A stretch of DNA of 56,406 nucleotides, taken from Candidatus Nanopelagicales bacterium. GTDB taxonomy: Bacteria; Actinomycetota; Actinomycetes; S36-B12. The number at the start of each line of letters is the position of its first letter. The first letter of the stretch is position 1. This document shows, piece by piece, positions 36,367 to 45,340 of the stretch. The stretch is from contig JAFMHB010000007.1 of assembly GCA_017854795.1 (NCBI GenBank), forward strand, positions 5,682 to 62,087, written 5' to 3'. The translations under genes were made by a program, and so were the position numbers. Below the pieces are notes generated by a model. It made no database searches. It was not told where the DNA came from and saw only the letters and a program-made list of their open reading frames with translations.

Positions 36367-36372
36367 AGCGTA
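36367..36372 (-). promoter_or_regulatory. candidate -10 of the TIGR03089 gene
   Basis: TACGCT, 7-nt spacer, GTG at 36359. Chosen together with the start. Confidence 0.3.
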
Positions 36373-36417
36373 CGTGCATGCGCATGACGGGCTATCGGGC
36401 TATGGCAGGCTATCGCC

Positions 36418-37494
36418 ATGCGCGAAGCAATCCTCCTCGTCGGTGGCCAGGGAACTCGACTGCGTCCATTGACAATTAACACTCCAAAACCGATGCTCCC
36501 GGTCGCTGGGGTTCCATTCACTGTCCACCAAATTCTGCGTGCACGCGATTCAGGGATCACCCGGATTGTGCTGGCAACCAGTTACCGTGCTGAGGTCTTC
36601 GCTAGCTTTATTGCTGATACTGACCTGGGTATAGAAGTTGTTATTGCCACAGAAGAGGTGCCACTGGGAACTGGGGGAGCGATTCGTTTTGCCTCTGGTT
36701 TCCTGCAAGGCGGCCCGAATGATTCCGTTGTGGTTTTCAATGGAGATGTACTCACAGGCCTCGACATCGGTGCACTTATTTCAACACACCAAGACAGTGC
36801 AGCCGATGTAACGCTGTATTTGACTCGGGTGCAGGATCCGCGAGCCTATGGACTTGTGCCAACGTCGAGCGAGGGGCGAGTCCTGCAGTTTTTGGAAAAA
36901 CCACAGACTCCTGAAGAAATTGTCACCGACCAGATCAATGCGGGCTGCTATGTGTTTACTCGTTCGGTCATCGAATCAATTCCAGAGGGAAGGGCCGTTT
37001 CGGTCGAACGTGAAATTTTCCCAGCACTCTTAGCATCAGATCGACTCATAATGGGTGTTGTTGATGCAGGCTATTGGCTTGACCTCGGTCAGCCGATGGA
37101 CTTTATTGCGGGTTCGGTTGACCTTGTATTGGGTAATGCCCCGTCGCCGGCTGTAACAGATCCAGGGGAATCCCTCATTCTTGCGGGCGCGGAAGTTTCG
37201 GACTCAGCACACATTCACGGTGGCACCACTGTAGGCGCAGGATCAACTGTTGGACCAAACACCGACGTCAAGGCCAGCGTGATCTTTGACTCAGCAGTTA
37301 TTGGCTCCAACGTCATTATTTCTAACAGCATTATTGGCCAAGGCGCTGTAATCGGGGACTCGTGTGTGGTCCATGACAGCGTGGTCGGCGACTTTGCCAC
37401 AGTAGGTGCCGGTAACGAACTGCGCCACGGTGCGAGAGTGTGGGCTAATGCCCAACTCAAAGATTTAGCCGTCCGGTTTTCAACGGATCAGTGA
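36418..37494 (+). CDS. manB: mannose-1-phosphate guanylyltransferase (ManB-type, with left-handed helix repeats)
   Basis: 358 residues. The N-terminal EAILLVGGQGTRLRPLTINTPKPMLPV is the nucleotidyltransferase loop with the catalytic Lys. EVPLGTGGAIRFA, VVFNGDVLTG and VDAGYWLDLGQPMDF complete the catalytic domain. The last ~110 residues are hexapeptide repeats (VGAGSTVGPNTDVKASVIFD and following). It makes GDP-mannose from mannose-1-phosphate and GTP; phosphomannomutase and manA 8-10 kb away supply the substrate. Glucose-1-phosphate specificity cannot be excluded. It is named after mycobacterial manB (Rv3264c) by motif and neighbourhood. Convergent with fbiB. Confidence 0.87.
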   Translation: MREAILLVGGQGTRLRPLTINTPKPMLPVAGVPFTVHQILRARDSGITRIVLATSYRAEVFASFIADTDLGIEVVIATEEVPLGTGGAIRFASGFLQGGPNDSVVVFNGDVLTGLDIGALISTHQDSAADVTLYLTRVQDPRAYGLVPTSSEGRVLQFLEKPQTPEEIVTDQINAGCYVFTRSVIESIPEGRAVSVEREIFPALLASDRLIMGVVDAGYWLDLGQPMDFIAGSVDLVLGNAPSPAVTDPGESLILAGAEVSDSAHIHGGTTVGAGSTVGPNTDVKASVIFDSAVIGSNVIISNSIIGQGAVIGDSCVVHDSVVGDFATVGAGNELRHGARVWANAQLKDLAVRFSTDQ

Positions 37495-37498
37495 GTCA

Positions 37499-38857
37499 TT
37501 AGATGATTCGGAAGTCTTTGGCAACTCTGGCGGGGCGTTGATCAGGGCTTGCGGTCGGCACACCGATTGCAATCGCTCCCAAAGAAATAAATGATTCGGG
37601 GAGTGCAAGTTGGGTTCGCACAGTCTCGGGACAAAAAAGCGTTGAGGAAATCCAAGCAGATCCGTACCCTTGACTGCTAATGCCAATCAAAAGGTTTTCA
37701 ACAGCGGCGCCTCCTGCAACCAAGAACATGTCTCGTTCATTGTTGTTGCGTCCACCAACCTCAGGGTAGGTGTGCCCACCTGCGGCAAGATCCATGAATG
37801 CAATAACGACACATGGTGCTGTGCGCAAAATATTTCCACGGGCAATGCGTTTTGCTATTTCTTCCTCGGTTTTACCTTCTGCTAGAAGATCGCGCCGCCA
37901 CGTTTGCGCCATTGCGTCAAGCAGCGCGATTCGCCTTCTGTGTTGCTGCTCCTCACTTGAGTGGAGTACAAGGAATCTCCAGGGTGTGCTGTGATGTGGT
38001 GCAGGTGCAGTTATTGCAGCTTCGATTGCTTTATCAATAATTAAGTCGGGGACCTGTTGCTGTTGGAAAGCTCTTACTGTTCGTCGATCGGTGACTGCTT
38101 GTTGCTTACCAAGTGCAATTGACTCAGCAGTACCAAGGGAAAACAAGTCTTCGTCCGTTGGGCGGATGATTGCCTGCGCACCTGCCCCGTGGTCCTTGGT
38201 CACCAAGTGTTCGAGTCCCCTAATGAGGGCAAATGGTGTTAGTGAGTTTTTTGGTCGGACTAATTCACTGGCAGCAGCAATTTCGTCGGCTACGGCAACA
38301 ACGGTCATCTCGAGGGTACGGTTAAATGCATCGGGCTTGCCAGTGAGGTCGTCAAGGACGGTGATTCCTGCGGCACCTATTGCGTGGTCGGTGACCCCAA
38401 GTCGCCATGCGCGGCCGAGTGTGTCGGTAATGACAACTCCAATGTTTTTCCCCGTTGCTTTTGCAAAGCGTTCTCGAAGCACACGCGCACTGTGATCTGG
38501 GTCAACAGGGAGTAGAACAATTGTTCCAGGTTCAGTGTTGCTTGCATCAATGCCAGCAGCAGCAAGAATTAATCCAGTGTGCGTTTCCACGATTGTGGTC
38601 ACGCCGCGAGCATGGGTTTTCGTTGCCACTATGCGTTTCGCCTCACCTGCAATAGCATTTTCGCGGTCATGAACCCCGGTGAGAACTCGGCCTTCACACT
38701 TTGCCACAACTTTGCTGGTGATCACTATTATGTCGCCGTCTTGCAAGTCCCTATCCGATTCGAGTCCTTCAAGGAATATCGCCACCGGGTCATCCCCAGA
38801 TGTGAATTGATGGTTGGTGGGGAGACCATAAACCTCAATGGCCGCATTCGTGTTCAT
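37499..38857 (-). CDS. fbiB: coenzyme F420:L-glutamate ligase / FMN-dependent reductase
   Basis: 452 residues, the two-domain FbiB form. The N-terminal ~240 residues are CofE-like: GDIIVITSKVVAKCEGR, LPVDPDHSARVLRERF, VVITDTLGRAWRLGVTDHAIGAAGI and RGLEHLVTKDHG. The C-terminal ~200 residues are a nitroreductase-like FMN domain: RRTVRAFQQQQVPD, ITAPAPHHSTPWRF, AAVENLLIGISSQGYGSAWISS. It adds glutamates to F420-0 and, through the C-terminal domain, reduces dehydro-F420. Twelve nucleotides separate it from fbiA upstream, so they are co-transcribed. Confidence 0.95.
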   Translation of the reverse strand: MNTNAAIEVYGLPTNHQFTSGDDPVAIFLEGLESDRDLQDGDIIVITSKVVAKCEGRVLTGVHDRENAIAGEAKRIVATKTHARGVTTIVETHTGLILAAAGIDASNTEPGTIVLLPVDPDHSARVLRERFAKATGKNIGVVITDTLGRAWRLGVTDHAIGAAGITVLDDLTGKPDAFNRTLEMTVVAVADEIAAASELVRPKNSLTPFALIRGLEHLVTKDHGAGAQAIIRPTDEDLFSLGTAESIALGKQQAVTDRRTVRAFQQQQVPDLIIDKAIEAAITAPAPHHSTPWRFLVLHSSEEQQHRRRIALLDAMAQTWRRDLLAEGKTEEEIAKRIARGNILRTAPCVVIAFMDLAAGGHTYPEVGGRNNNERDMFLVAGGAAVENLLIGISSQGYGSAWISSTLFCPETVRTQLALPESFISLGAIAIGVPTASPDQRPARVAKDFRII

Positions 38858-38869
38858 AGAAAATGTAAC

Positions 38870-39847
38870 TTAATTGCCGAGTACGAGATCAAGTGCGGAG
38901 TTGGCCATGGCACCTGCGGCATCAACATCAGTCATGAGAAGCGGGATGGCGCGAGCCGTGATTCCGAGTTCTTCAATCGTTCCCAGTGAATCCGAATCAC
39001 GTTGATCAATTAACCAGTAGTCCAAAATCCCGCCATTGGATCTGCTGCCATAGTGCCCCGCAACCGCCGCCGCATCTGTGTCCACACCGATTGCACTCAA
39101 ACACGCGTCAGCCATTCCACGCACGGGCGCATTGGCAATGATGGGGGACAATCCGATGACAGGCGCTGACGCATTTCGGATTGCATGGAGAATTCCGGGG
39201 ACGGCAAGGATTGTGCCGATTGAGACAACCGGGTTGCTCGGGGGCAGAATAATAAGATCAGCGTTGTTAATCGCGTCAATGACACCCGGTGCCGGTTGCG
39301 CGGTGTCGAGGCCAACTTGAATGAATTCGTGGGCGGGCAGTTTGGCTCCGTAGCGAATCCACCACTCTTGGAAGTGAATTGCAACGCGAGTTCCCGTTTC
39401 AGGGTGATCAACGACAACATGGGTTTCACAGCGCTGATCCGACATGGGGATCAAATTCACTCCTGGATTCCAGCGATCGCATAGGGCTTGCGTTACTTCA
39501 CTGAGCGGATAACCCGCGTTCAAGGAGGTTGTACGTATCAGGTGGGTCGCTAAGTCTTTGTCTCCTAGACCAAACCAAGTGGGTTCAACTCCGTAGATTG
39601 CGAGTTCCTCTTTTGAGGTGAAAGTTTCACCTTCGCGGCCCCAGCCGCGCTCAGCACTGATGCCACCACCCAGGGTGTACATCACGGTGTCAAGGTCAGG
39701 GCAGACTCGTACGCCGTGTACCCAGATATCGTCACCGGTATTGGCGATCACGGTGACGTCGACCTCTCGGGTAACTTTCTCCGATTGGGTCAGACCGCGT
39801 AAAAATCGTGCTCCGCCGATTCCGCCGGCTAATGCAGTGATTTTCAC
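38870..39847 (-). CDS. fbiA: 2-phospho-L-lactate/phosphoenolpyruvate transferase for F420 synthesis
   Basis: 325 residues from the GTG at 39847, which starts at KITALAGGIGGARFLRGL, the family N-terminus; the 38-residue longer frame is rejected. Other blocks: VIANTGDDIWVHGVRVCPDLDTVMYTLGG, ERGWGREGETF, WFGLGDKDLATHLIRT and LPPSNPVVSIGTILAVPGI. It joins the lactyl/PEP diphospho-guanosine moiety to Fo, giving (dehydro-)F420-0. The next gene fbiB continues the pathway. Its presence implies that the cell uses F420; fbiC and the cofC-type enzyme are not in the window. CAAGAT lies 6 nt before the GTG, a near match to the leaderless hexamer. Confidence 0.94.
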   Translation of the reverse strand: MKITALAGGIGGARFLRGLTQSEKVTREVDVTVIANTGDDIWVHGVRVCPDLDTVMYTLGGGISAERGWGREGETFTSKEELAIYGVEPTWFGLGDKDLATHLIRTTSLNAGYPLSEVTQALCDRWNPGVNLIPMSDQRCETHVVVDHPETGTRVAIHFQEWWIRYGAKLPAHEFIQVGLDTAQPAPGVIDAINNADLIILPPSNPVVSIGTILAVPGILHAIRNASAPVIGLSPIIANAPVRGMADACLSAIGVDTDAAAVAGHYGSRSNGGILDYWLIDQRDSDSLGTIEELGITARAIPLLMTDVDAAGAMANSALDLVLGN

Positions 39848-39990
39848 GGCGCCATCTTGGCATAGTTTGCTTGCCACGCTGTGACACGGCATCTCTCCCC
39901 TGAATGGGGACAGGAATGCGCCGACACGCCCAAAAAAATTGTTTATTTTTACGATATTCAAAAATTGTGTCTTAAATGTCCGTTTTGGGC

Positions 39991-40019
39991 TTGACGTTTG
40001 TGAATTACACCCCTGTAAT
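39991..40019 (+). promoter_or_regulatory. whiB promoter with inverted repeat over the -10
   Basis: TTGACG (39991-39996), 17-nt spacer, TGTAAT (40014-40019): 5 of 6 matches to each consensus box. ATTACA (40004-40009) and TGTAAT (40014-40019) form a perfect inverted repeat with a CCCC spacer, so a dimeric repressor bound there would cover the -10. Transcription from here would give a leader of about 145 nt. Confidence 0.6.
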
Positions 40020-40072
40020 ACAGCCTAGTTACTTTATTAAAAAGTAATTATCCCATAACGAATAGTTCAAAG

Positions 40073-40086
40073 ATTCGTTAACGAAT
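40073..40086. promoter_or_regulatory. 14-bp perfect palindrome upstream of whiB
   Basis: ATTCGTTAACGAAT reads the same on both strands. Its right half merges into the first unit of the tandem array. Confidence 0.6.
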
Positions 40087-40144
40087 AGCAATAACGAAGA
40101 GCAATAACGAAGAGCAATAACGAAGAGCAATAACGAAGAGCAAT
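40080..40144 (+). repeat. five-copy 13-bp tandem array in the whiB leader
   Basis: One AACGAATAGCAAT followed by four identical AACGAAGAGCAAT units, with no gaps. It ends 27 nt before the whiB GTG. Confidence 0.95.
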
Positions 40145-40171
40145 GATTTTTGGGTCGAGGAGGAAATAACT

Positions 40172-40456
40172 GTGGTTGACACACGTCAAACTCAAGGAGT
40201 CGTATTGGGTCTGGTTCCCCTATCCGACGTTGAGGAGCTCGCGTGGCAGGAGCAGGCCCTATGCGCACAGACCGACCCGGAAGCCTTCTTCCCTGAAAAA
40301 GGTGGAAGTACCCGTGAGGCCAAGAAAGTGTGTCTCTCATGTGAGGTGCGCGTTGATTGTTTGGAGTACGCCCTTGAGCAGGACGAGCGTTTTGGAATCT
40401 GGGGTGGGCTCTCCGAGCGTGAACGCCGCCGGCTGAAAAAACTTGCCGTCTCCTAA
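40172..40456 (+). CDS. whiB2: WhiB-family iron-sulfur transcription regulator (WhiB2/WhmD-like)
   Basis: 94 residues, GTG start with AGGAGG 8 nt upstream. Four cluster-binding Cys are at 31, 54, 57 and 63 (C-x22-C-x2-C-x5-C), followed by FGIWGGLSERERRRLKK, the G[VI]WGG turn and basic DNA-binding tail. LCAQTDPEAFFPEKGGSTREAKKVCL matches WhiB2/WhmD/Streptomyces WhiB, which control septation and cell division. It lies beside fbiA as in mycobacteria. Its long leader holds tandem repeats and palindromes that suggest complex or self regulation. Confidence 0.94.
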   Translation: MVDTRQTQGVVLGLVPLSDVEELAWQEQALCAQTDPEAFFPEKGGSTREAKKVCLSCEVRVDCLEYALEQDERFGIWGGLSERERRRLKKLAVS

Positions 40457-40512
40457 AAAAGGAAATCGCGAATCCCTCATGGTGGGTGGCCCTCTCTAAC
40501 GGGTGCGCGACA

Positions 40513-40518
40513 TAGAGT
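40513..40518 (+). promoter_or_regulatory. candidate -10 of the giant membrane glycosyltransferase gene
   Basis: TAGAGT, 6-nt spacer GTGCGG, GTG at 40525. The GTG at 40519 is an alternative start immediately after the hexamer. Confidence 0.4.
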
Positions 40519-40524
40519 GTGCGG

Positions 40525-43500
40525 GTGAGCGAATCAGTGATCGAGCCGGAAACGGAGATCGAGCCAGACTCCCCGTGGTTCGATCAAGATGTTAGCTTCG
40601 AGTTCGAAGAGGAATCACCCGCCGAAGATGTCCTCACTCGCTCCCATTTCGTTTCAACGGTACTTGTGTCTCACAATGGCGAAACATGGCTACCGGCAGT
40701 TCTGACGCAGTTAGCCCGAACTACCCGTCCCCCCGAAGTAATCGTTGGGGTTGACGCCAATTCAACGGATACATCGCTCGAGATCCTGACCATGAGTTTG
40801 GGTGCGGATCGAGTTGTCGCGCTTAAGGACAATCCAGGTTTTGGTGCATGCGTCGATGCGGGTCTCGCCTTGGTTCCACGCCCGGATTTTGCCGCAGACT
40901 CCCGACCTGCAGACACGATTGAGTGGATTTGGCTGTTACACGACGACAGCGCGCCGGACTCGACGGCACTTGAACAACTTCTCCTTGCGGCAGACCGTCA
41001 ACCGAGTGTCTCCGTGCTAGGACCCAAAATTTTAGGTTGGCATGACCGCCGACTCCTTCTCGAAGTCGGTGTAGGGATCACGTCGGATGGACGAAGGGTC
41101 ACCGGGCTTGAGCGAGGGGAACATGATCAGGGCCAACACGATGGTGATCGAGATGTTTTGGCGGTCAGTTCCGCAGGAATGCTCATTAGACGCGATGTTT
41201 TCGATGCTCTAGGCGGATTTGATCCAGAGCTCCCACTTTTCCGCGACGATTTGGATTTGTGTTGGCGGGCGCACCGCATGGGTGAACGGGTGATTGTGGC
41301 AACGAATGCACGGCTACATCACCGCGAAGCTTCAGCACATGGGCGCCGACTTGACCATCAAGGGTCAGGAAAGGGCAGTAACGGGGCAAGTTCACGACTT
41401 CTGCGCGCTGATCGGGAGGCCGCTATATATGTGCTGCTGGCGCAATCCGGTGGCATCGGGGGAGCGCTGCTTGCGCTGCGCCTGTTTCTGGGAAGTGCGA
41501 TCCGTTCCATCGTCTACTTACTGGGTAAAGATGTAAGTGATGCCAGGGCCGAATTTGGGGCGATTTTTTCGGTAGCAGCGCACCCATCACGGTTACGGCG
41601 ATCCCGTGCTTTGGTCGCAGCAACATCGACAGAACCTGCATCCGTTGTTCGACACCTGCGACCCAGTACGTGGGAGCAAATTCGTTCACTCGGGGAGGCA
41701 GCAGCGGGACTAGCAACAACCAGCGGATCAACAACCAACACGTTGAGCGCGCTTGACTCCGGTCCCATCGATGAAGACGCGTCCTACCTCGAAGAGTCAT
41801 CCACAGGTTTTTTCAAGCGGGTGCTACGCAAACCCAGTGTCCTATTAATTGTTTTGCTAGCACTTGTTGCCGTGTTTGCATCACGCTCACTGTGGCTCGG
41901 CGACGGCGTTATCAAAGGCGGCGCGCTCCTGCCAAGCCCGTGGGGCGCATCAGACCTATGGAGCTTCTACCTTCAGGGCTGGCACAACGTGGGCCCAGGT
42001 TCGGTAAGTGACTCACCGCCCTACTTGGCAGTGATCGCGATCCTGTCAACTCTGATGCTGGGTAAGGCCACCGCAGCGGTGACTTTCGTACTTCTCTTAG
42101 CCATTCCACTTGCAGGTTGGGCCGCGTACTTCACTTCACGCGATCTCATTCCAAGTAAAGCCATTCGTTTCTGGGGCGCAGCAACCTACGCGCTATTGCC
42201 TGCCATGACGGGTGCGCTTGCGCAGGGTCGACTGGGGCTGAGCTTCGCAGCTTTTATTTTGCCATTCGCCGTGCGATCAGGTGTTCGCATGTTGACCCCA
42301 GGGTCAACGAAACGACGGGCAGCAGGAACTGCACTGCTTCTTGCCCTGCTTCTGGCATTCGCCCCGGCGCTCTGGCTCATCCTGTTCGCCTGCGCGATCC
42401 TTGCGATTGTTTTTATTCGTCGCACCAAGGAAACCGTTATCAAAACAGCAATCGCATTCGGTGCTTCCTTTGCCGCGCTTGTTCCATGGAGTTTCACACT
42501 GGCACTTAACCCCGCTCAGTTCTTTTTTGAACCAGGCATGAATTCTGTGTCACTGACCGACCCAGATATTTCAATGATCGATATTTTCCTTTTGCATCCG
42601 GGCGGACCGGGAAGTTCGCCAATCGTTATTTCGCTCGGTGTAGTCCTTGCAGCCGTCCTTGCACTTCTGCGAACGGATCGCCGAACTGTCGCCGTCTTGA
42701 TCATTGTCGCGGCATGGGTGGCCATGCTTTTTGCCCTCATTCAAGTTGTATTCCTCTTCACACCCGCCGGCTCCACTACCCAAATGCGTACCTGGCCGGG
42801 ACCTGCAACATTATTTATTGGTTTGATGCTCATTGCCGCGGCAGCACTTGGTGCACAGGGACTGCGAACGCGTTTCATCGGTCAAAGTTTCAGCATCGGC
42901 CAACCGGTTGCTGCGATAGCAGTGCTGGCCGCGCTCGCCGCTCCACTACTCTCCTTGATTTGGCTTCTACCCGCAAGCACCAGCGTGCTCGCGCGCACAT
43001 CACCATCGACGGTGCCAGCATTTGTTGCAGCTGACGCATTTGGACCGCAAGCACCACGAACTCTCATGCTCACGCAGTTGCCGGCCGGCAGTATCGAATA
43101 CACCTTGATCAACGGTGACGGTTTGCGTCTGGGTGATGCAGATACACCACCTGTGTCTGACGTGTGGCGCGCAATCGATCCATTTGTTGCCGCAATGGCA
43201 TCGGGTCGCGGTGGTGAAGAAATCGCCGCACTGGGCGGTTACGGGGTGCGATATGTCTTGCTGGCCCCTGGATCATCCAAGGAAATTATTCCTATTTTAG
43301 ATTCGGAACCTGGTCTACGCAGGCTCGCCAGTTCTGATGGTGAAGTGCTGTGGAGGGTTTCCGGCGTCACTTCACGGGCGAGCATCAGTGATGGGGTTAC
43401 TAGGTCGCCCATAGGAATTGCATCGCCGGAAAATCTGGGCACAGATCCTTATATTGAACAAACATTGCCGGAGGGAACTGGCACGCGAGTGCTGTATGTC

Positions 43501-43785
43501 GGGGCCAGTGCGGATTCGCGTTGGAATGCCGGAGATTTGGAATCGGTAACAACCGAGGGCTTGTTGGATTGGTCAGCGACGTTTGAGATCCCAACAGGAA
43601 GTCCCAATGTGCGGGTGTCATTTGACGACTCATCGCGCAAGTTGTGGCTTCTCGCGCAATTATTCATTGTGCTTTCCCTCATTGTGATTGCGCTTCCTGC
43701 CCGCTCGCGAATCGAAGTAGATCCGGATTTCGATATTTCCCCAGACATCGCACACATGAGTGAAAATGGTGAAGCACGTGGCTAG
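40525..43785 (+). CDS. large membrane glycosyltransferase (GT2 plus multi-helix membrane domain)
   Basis: 1086 residues from the GTG at 40525. Cytoplasmic GT2 domain at about 45-300: FVSTVLVSHNGETWLPAVL, VIVGVDANSTDTSLEIL, WIWLLHDDSAPD (metal DD), LGGFDPELPLFRDDLDLCWRAHRMG. A poorly conserved linker is followed, from ~430, by about a dozen membrane helices, an extracytoplasmic region and one C-terminal helix. A gene of this kind follows whiB in Streptomyces and other actinobacteria (from memory). It probably extends a lipid-linked envelope glycan. It overlaps the DUF5719 gene. Confidence 0.87.
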   Translation: MSESVIEPETEIEPDSPWFDQDVSFEFEEESPAEDVLTRSHFVSTVLVSHNGETWLPAVLTQLARTTRPPEVIVGVDANSTDTSLEILTMSLGADRVVALKDNPGFGACVDAGLALVPRPDFAADSRPADTIEWIWLLHDDSAPDSTALEQLLLAADRQPSVSVLGPKILGWHDRRLLLEVGVGITSDGRRVTGLERGEHDQGQHDGDRDVLAVSSAGMLIRRDVFDALGGFDPELPLFRDDLDLCWRAHRMGERVIVATNARLHHREASAHGRRLDHQGSGKGSNGASSRLLRADREAAIYVLLAQSGGIGGALLALRLFLGSAIRSIVYLLGKDVSDARAEFGAIFSVAAHPSRLRRSRALVAATSTEPASVVRHLRPSTWEQIRSLGEAAAGLATTSGSTTNTLSALDSGPIDEDASYLEESSTGFFKRVLRKPSVLLIVLLALVAVFASRSLWLGDGVIKGGALLPSPWGASDLWSFYLQGWHNVGPGSVSDSPPYLAVIAILSTLMLGKATAAVTFVLLLAIPLAGWAAYFTSRDLIPSKAIRFWGAATYALLPAMTGALAQGRLGLSFAAFILPFAVRSGVRMLTPGSTKRRAAGTALLLALLLAFAPALWLILFACAILAIVFIRRTKETVIKTAIAFGASFAALVPWSFTLALNPAQFFFEPGMNSVSLTDPDISMIDIFLLHPGGPGSSPIVISLGVVLAAVLALLRTDRRTVAVLIIVAAWVAMLFALIQVVFLFTPAGSTTQMRTWPGPATLFIGLMLIAAAALGAQGLRTRFIGQSFSIGQPVAAIAVLAALAAPLLSLIWLLPASTSVLARTSPSTVPAFVAADAFGPQAPRTLMLTQLPAGSIEYTLINGDGLRLGDADTPPVSDVWRAIDPFVAAMASGRGGEEIAALGGYGVRYVLLAPGSSKEIIPILDSEPGLRRLASSDGEVLWRVSGVTSRASISDGVTRSPIGIASPENLGTDPYIEQTLPEGTGTRVLYVGASADSRWNAGDLESVTTEGLLDWSATFEIPTGSPNVRVSFDDSSRKLWLLAQLFIVLSLIVIALPARSRIEVDPDFDISPDIAHMSENGEARG

Positions 43786-45313
43786 TGTCAATTCGTCAGT
43801 GTTGAGATCCCGCTTCTTCGCACCCGTAGCGGTTGTGGCCGCTGGCGCGCTTGTGGCTGGAATTTCTGTCATCATCCAAGTTGAACAACCGAAAGCGTCA
43901 GAGGGTGCGGTCACCATTGAGCCCATTGGTTCGTCGGTGCTGCTGTGTCCTGAACCGGGCGCTGGCGGCAACCTCGGGGTAAGGGTCACGGCAGCGGTTG
44001 TTCCAGGGCAACCTGGACAAGATTCTGGCCCGGGTTCAGCCGGAATTGAAACTTTGCCGGGAAAGGAATCGGCGAGATCGCGCATCACTGAACCGGGGGA
44101 GCAGGGTCAAATCGAAGCATTCGGTGATCGACTGCCGGCAATTCGTGCATACGGGGAAGGTTCACTCGCCCCTGGGCTCGTTGCAGATCAGTGGGGCAGA
44201 GATCCCAGCGGGCAAGGTCGGGGAATGGCGAGTACGGCCTGCGCTCCGGCTGCCTCGGAGTTTTGGTTTGTTGGTGGTGGATCAATCGCTGGCCGAAAAA
44301 CCCGTGTCCTCTTGGTTAACCCTGACGACACCGCAGCGGTAGTTGACGTAATCATTCACGGACCCGATGGAATCATCGATGCTCCGGCTGGCAGGGGACT
44401 TGTTATCCCGCCCCTAGATCGAGCTACCGTGCAACTTGATGTCCTCGCCCCCGGCATTGCCGCTACAGCGTTCCATGTTCTAGCGAGAACTGGGAGAATC
44501 GGGGCATCTGTGGACGACGAGCAGCGATCCGGTCTGAAATCTATTGGAACAGACTGGATTCCGCAGTCGGCGCTACCTGCAACGAAGGTCTATGTCCCAG
44601 GTGTGATTAATGGTCTCGGTCCGCGCGTCCTGTCCATCGTTTCCACAACGGATAATGATGCGAATGTCACTGTGCGGATTATTTCACCCGACGGCACATT
44701 TGAGCCAGCCGAACGGAACTCGTTCACTGTCACTGCAGGGGCAGTGGTCACAAGCGACATGACAACAGCCTTACCGCAAACGCCTGATGGTTCCTTGCCG
44801 GCCACTTTGGAATTGACTTCGGATCAACCAATTGTTGTAGGAATGCGCCAGTTCTTCGGCGGCAATCGTGTACAAGATGAAACCGCGTTTAGCGCAGGGG
44901 CTCAGCCGATCAATGGGCCATCGGCGGTTTCGGGGCTCCCTGTGCGCGATGCAACCGACGTCCGATTAGCTATCAGTGCACCCGAGGGCGACGTTGAAAT
45001 TGATCTTGTGTTGCTCCCGTTTCGTGGTGGAAAAAGTGTTGGCGAGCCCACCGCTCCCCGGCGCATCAAGGTCGCAGCGGGAAAGCTTCGAAATATTAAA
45101 TTGGAACCACCAACTGACATTGATTGGTACACGGCAATTGCCACCCCGGTGCAGGGATCAGGCCCTGTTTTACTAGCGCACCGGATCCGAGAGAAGTCGC
45201 GTTTCGGTGATTTGATAACCGGTTATCCTTGGAGTCCATTGCGCATTGAAGTCTCAGTTCCTAGTGCAGCCCAGAATGAAGCAATCGCTGTTCGGCGCGC
45301 CGCCACGAGTTAA
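43766..45313 (+). CDS. DUF5719-family membrane-anchored extracytoplasmic protein
   Basis: 515 residues from the ATG at 43766; in-frame GTGs at 43760, 43769 and 43778 are alternatives. The N-terminal helix FFAPVAVVAAGALVAGISVII is followed by an exported beta-rich region with several similar ~90-residue modules (for example VLLVNPDDTAAVVDVIIHGPDG, LSIVSTTDNDANVTVRIISPDG and VRLAISAPEGDVEIDLVL). It overlaps the giant glycosyltransferase by 20 nt, so the two products probably act together at the envelope. Function unknown. Confidence 0.82.
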   Translation: MVKHVASVNSSVLRSRFFAPVAVVAAGALVAGISVIIQVEQPKASEGAVTIEPIGSSVLLCPEPGAGGNLGVRVTAAVVPGQPGQDSGPGSAGIETLPGKESARSRITEPGEQGQIEAFGDRLPAIRAYGEGSLAPGLVADQWGRDPSGQGRGMASTACAPAASEFWFVGGGSIAGRKTRVLLVNPDDTAAVVDVIIHGPDGIIDAPAGRGLVIPPLDRATVQLDVLAPGIAATAFHVLARTGRIGASVDDEQRSGLKSIGTDWIPQSALPATKVYVPGVINGLGPRVLSIVSTTDNDANVTVRIISPDGTFEPAERNSFTVTAGAVVTSDMTTALPQTPDGSLPATLELTSDQPIVVGMRQFFGGNRVQDETAFSAGAQPINGPSAVSGLPVRDATDVRLAISAPEGDVEIDLVLLPFRGGKSVGEPTAPRRIKVAAGKLRNIKLEPPTDIDWYTAIATPVQGSGPVLLAHRIREKSRFGDLITGYPWSPLRIEVSVPSAAQNEAIAVRRAATS

Positions 45314-45327
45314 TGCTCATCTGCTAC

Positions 45328-45333
45328 TAACGT
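45328..45333 (+). promoter_or_regulatory. candidate -10 of a leaderless DUF3499 promoter
   Basis: TAACGT, 7-nt spacer CCATGGC, GTG at 45341. Confidence 0.4.
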
Positions 45334-45340
45334 CCATGGC

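Larger units (their letters stand above)
39848..40171. other. 324-bp fbiA-whiB intergenic control region
   Basis: The region contains a promoter (39991-40019) with an inverted repeat over its -10, a second inverted repeat TTACTTT/AAAGTAA (40029-40047), a 14-bp palindrome (40073-40086), a five-copy 13-bp tandem array (40080-40144), and the whiB ribosome-binding site AGGAGG near 40158-40163. The stretch is clearly richer in AT than the flanking genes. No ORF of note. Confidence 0.75.

Noticed and set aside
36390-36413. Three GGCTAT repeats before manB
   Set aside because: Very short units at uneven spacing (8 and 10 bp); could be chance. No clear promoter fits them.
39848-39961. N-terminal extension of fbiA (38 residues)
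   Set aside because: Family proteins begin at KITALAGGIGG; the GTG at 39847 fits and the extension has no similarity.
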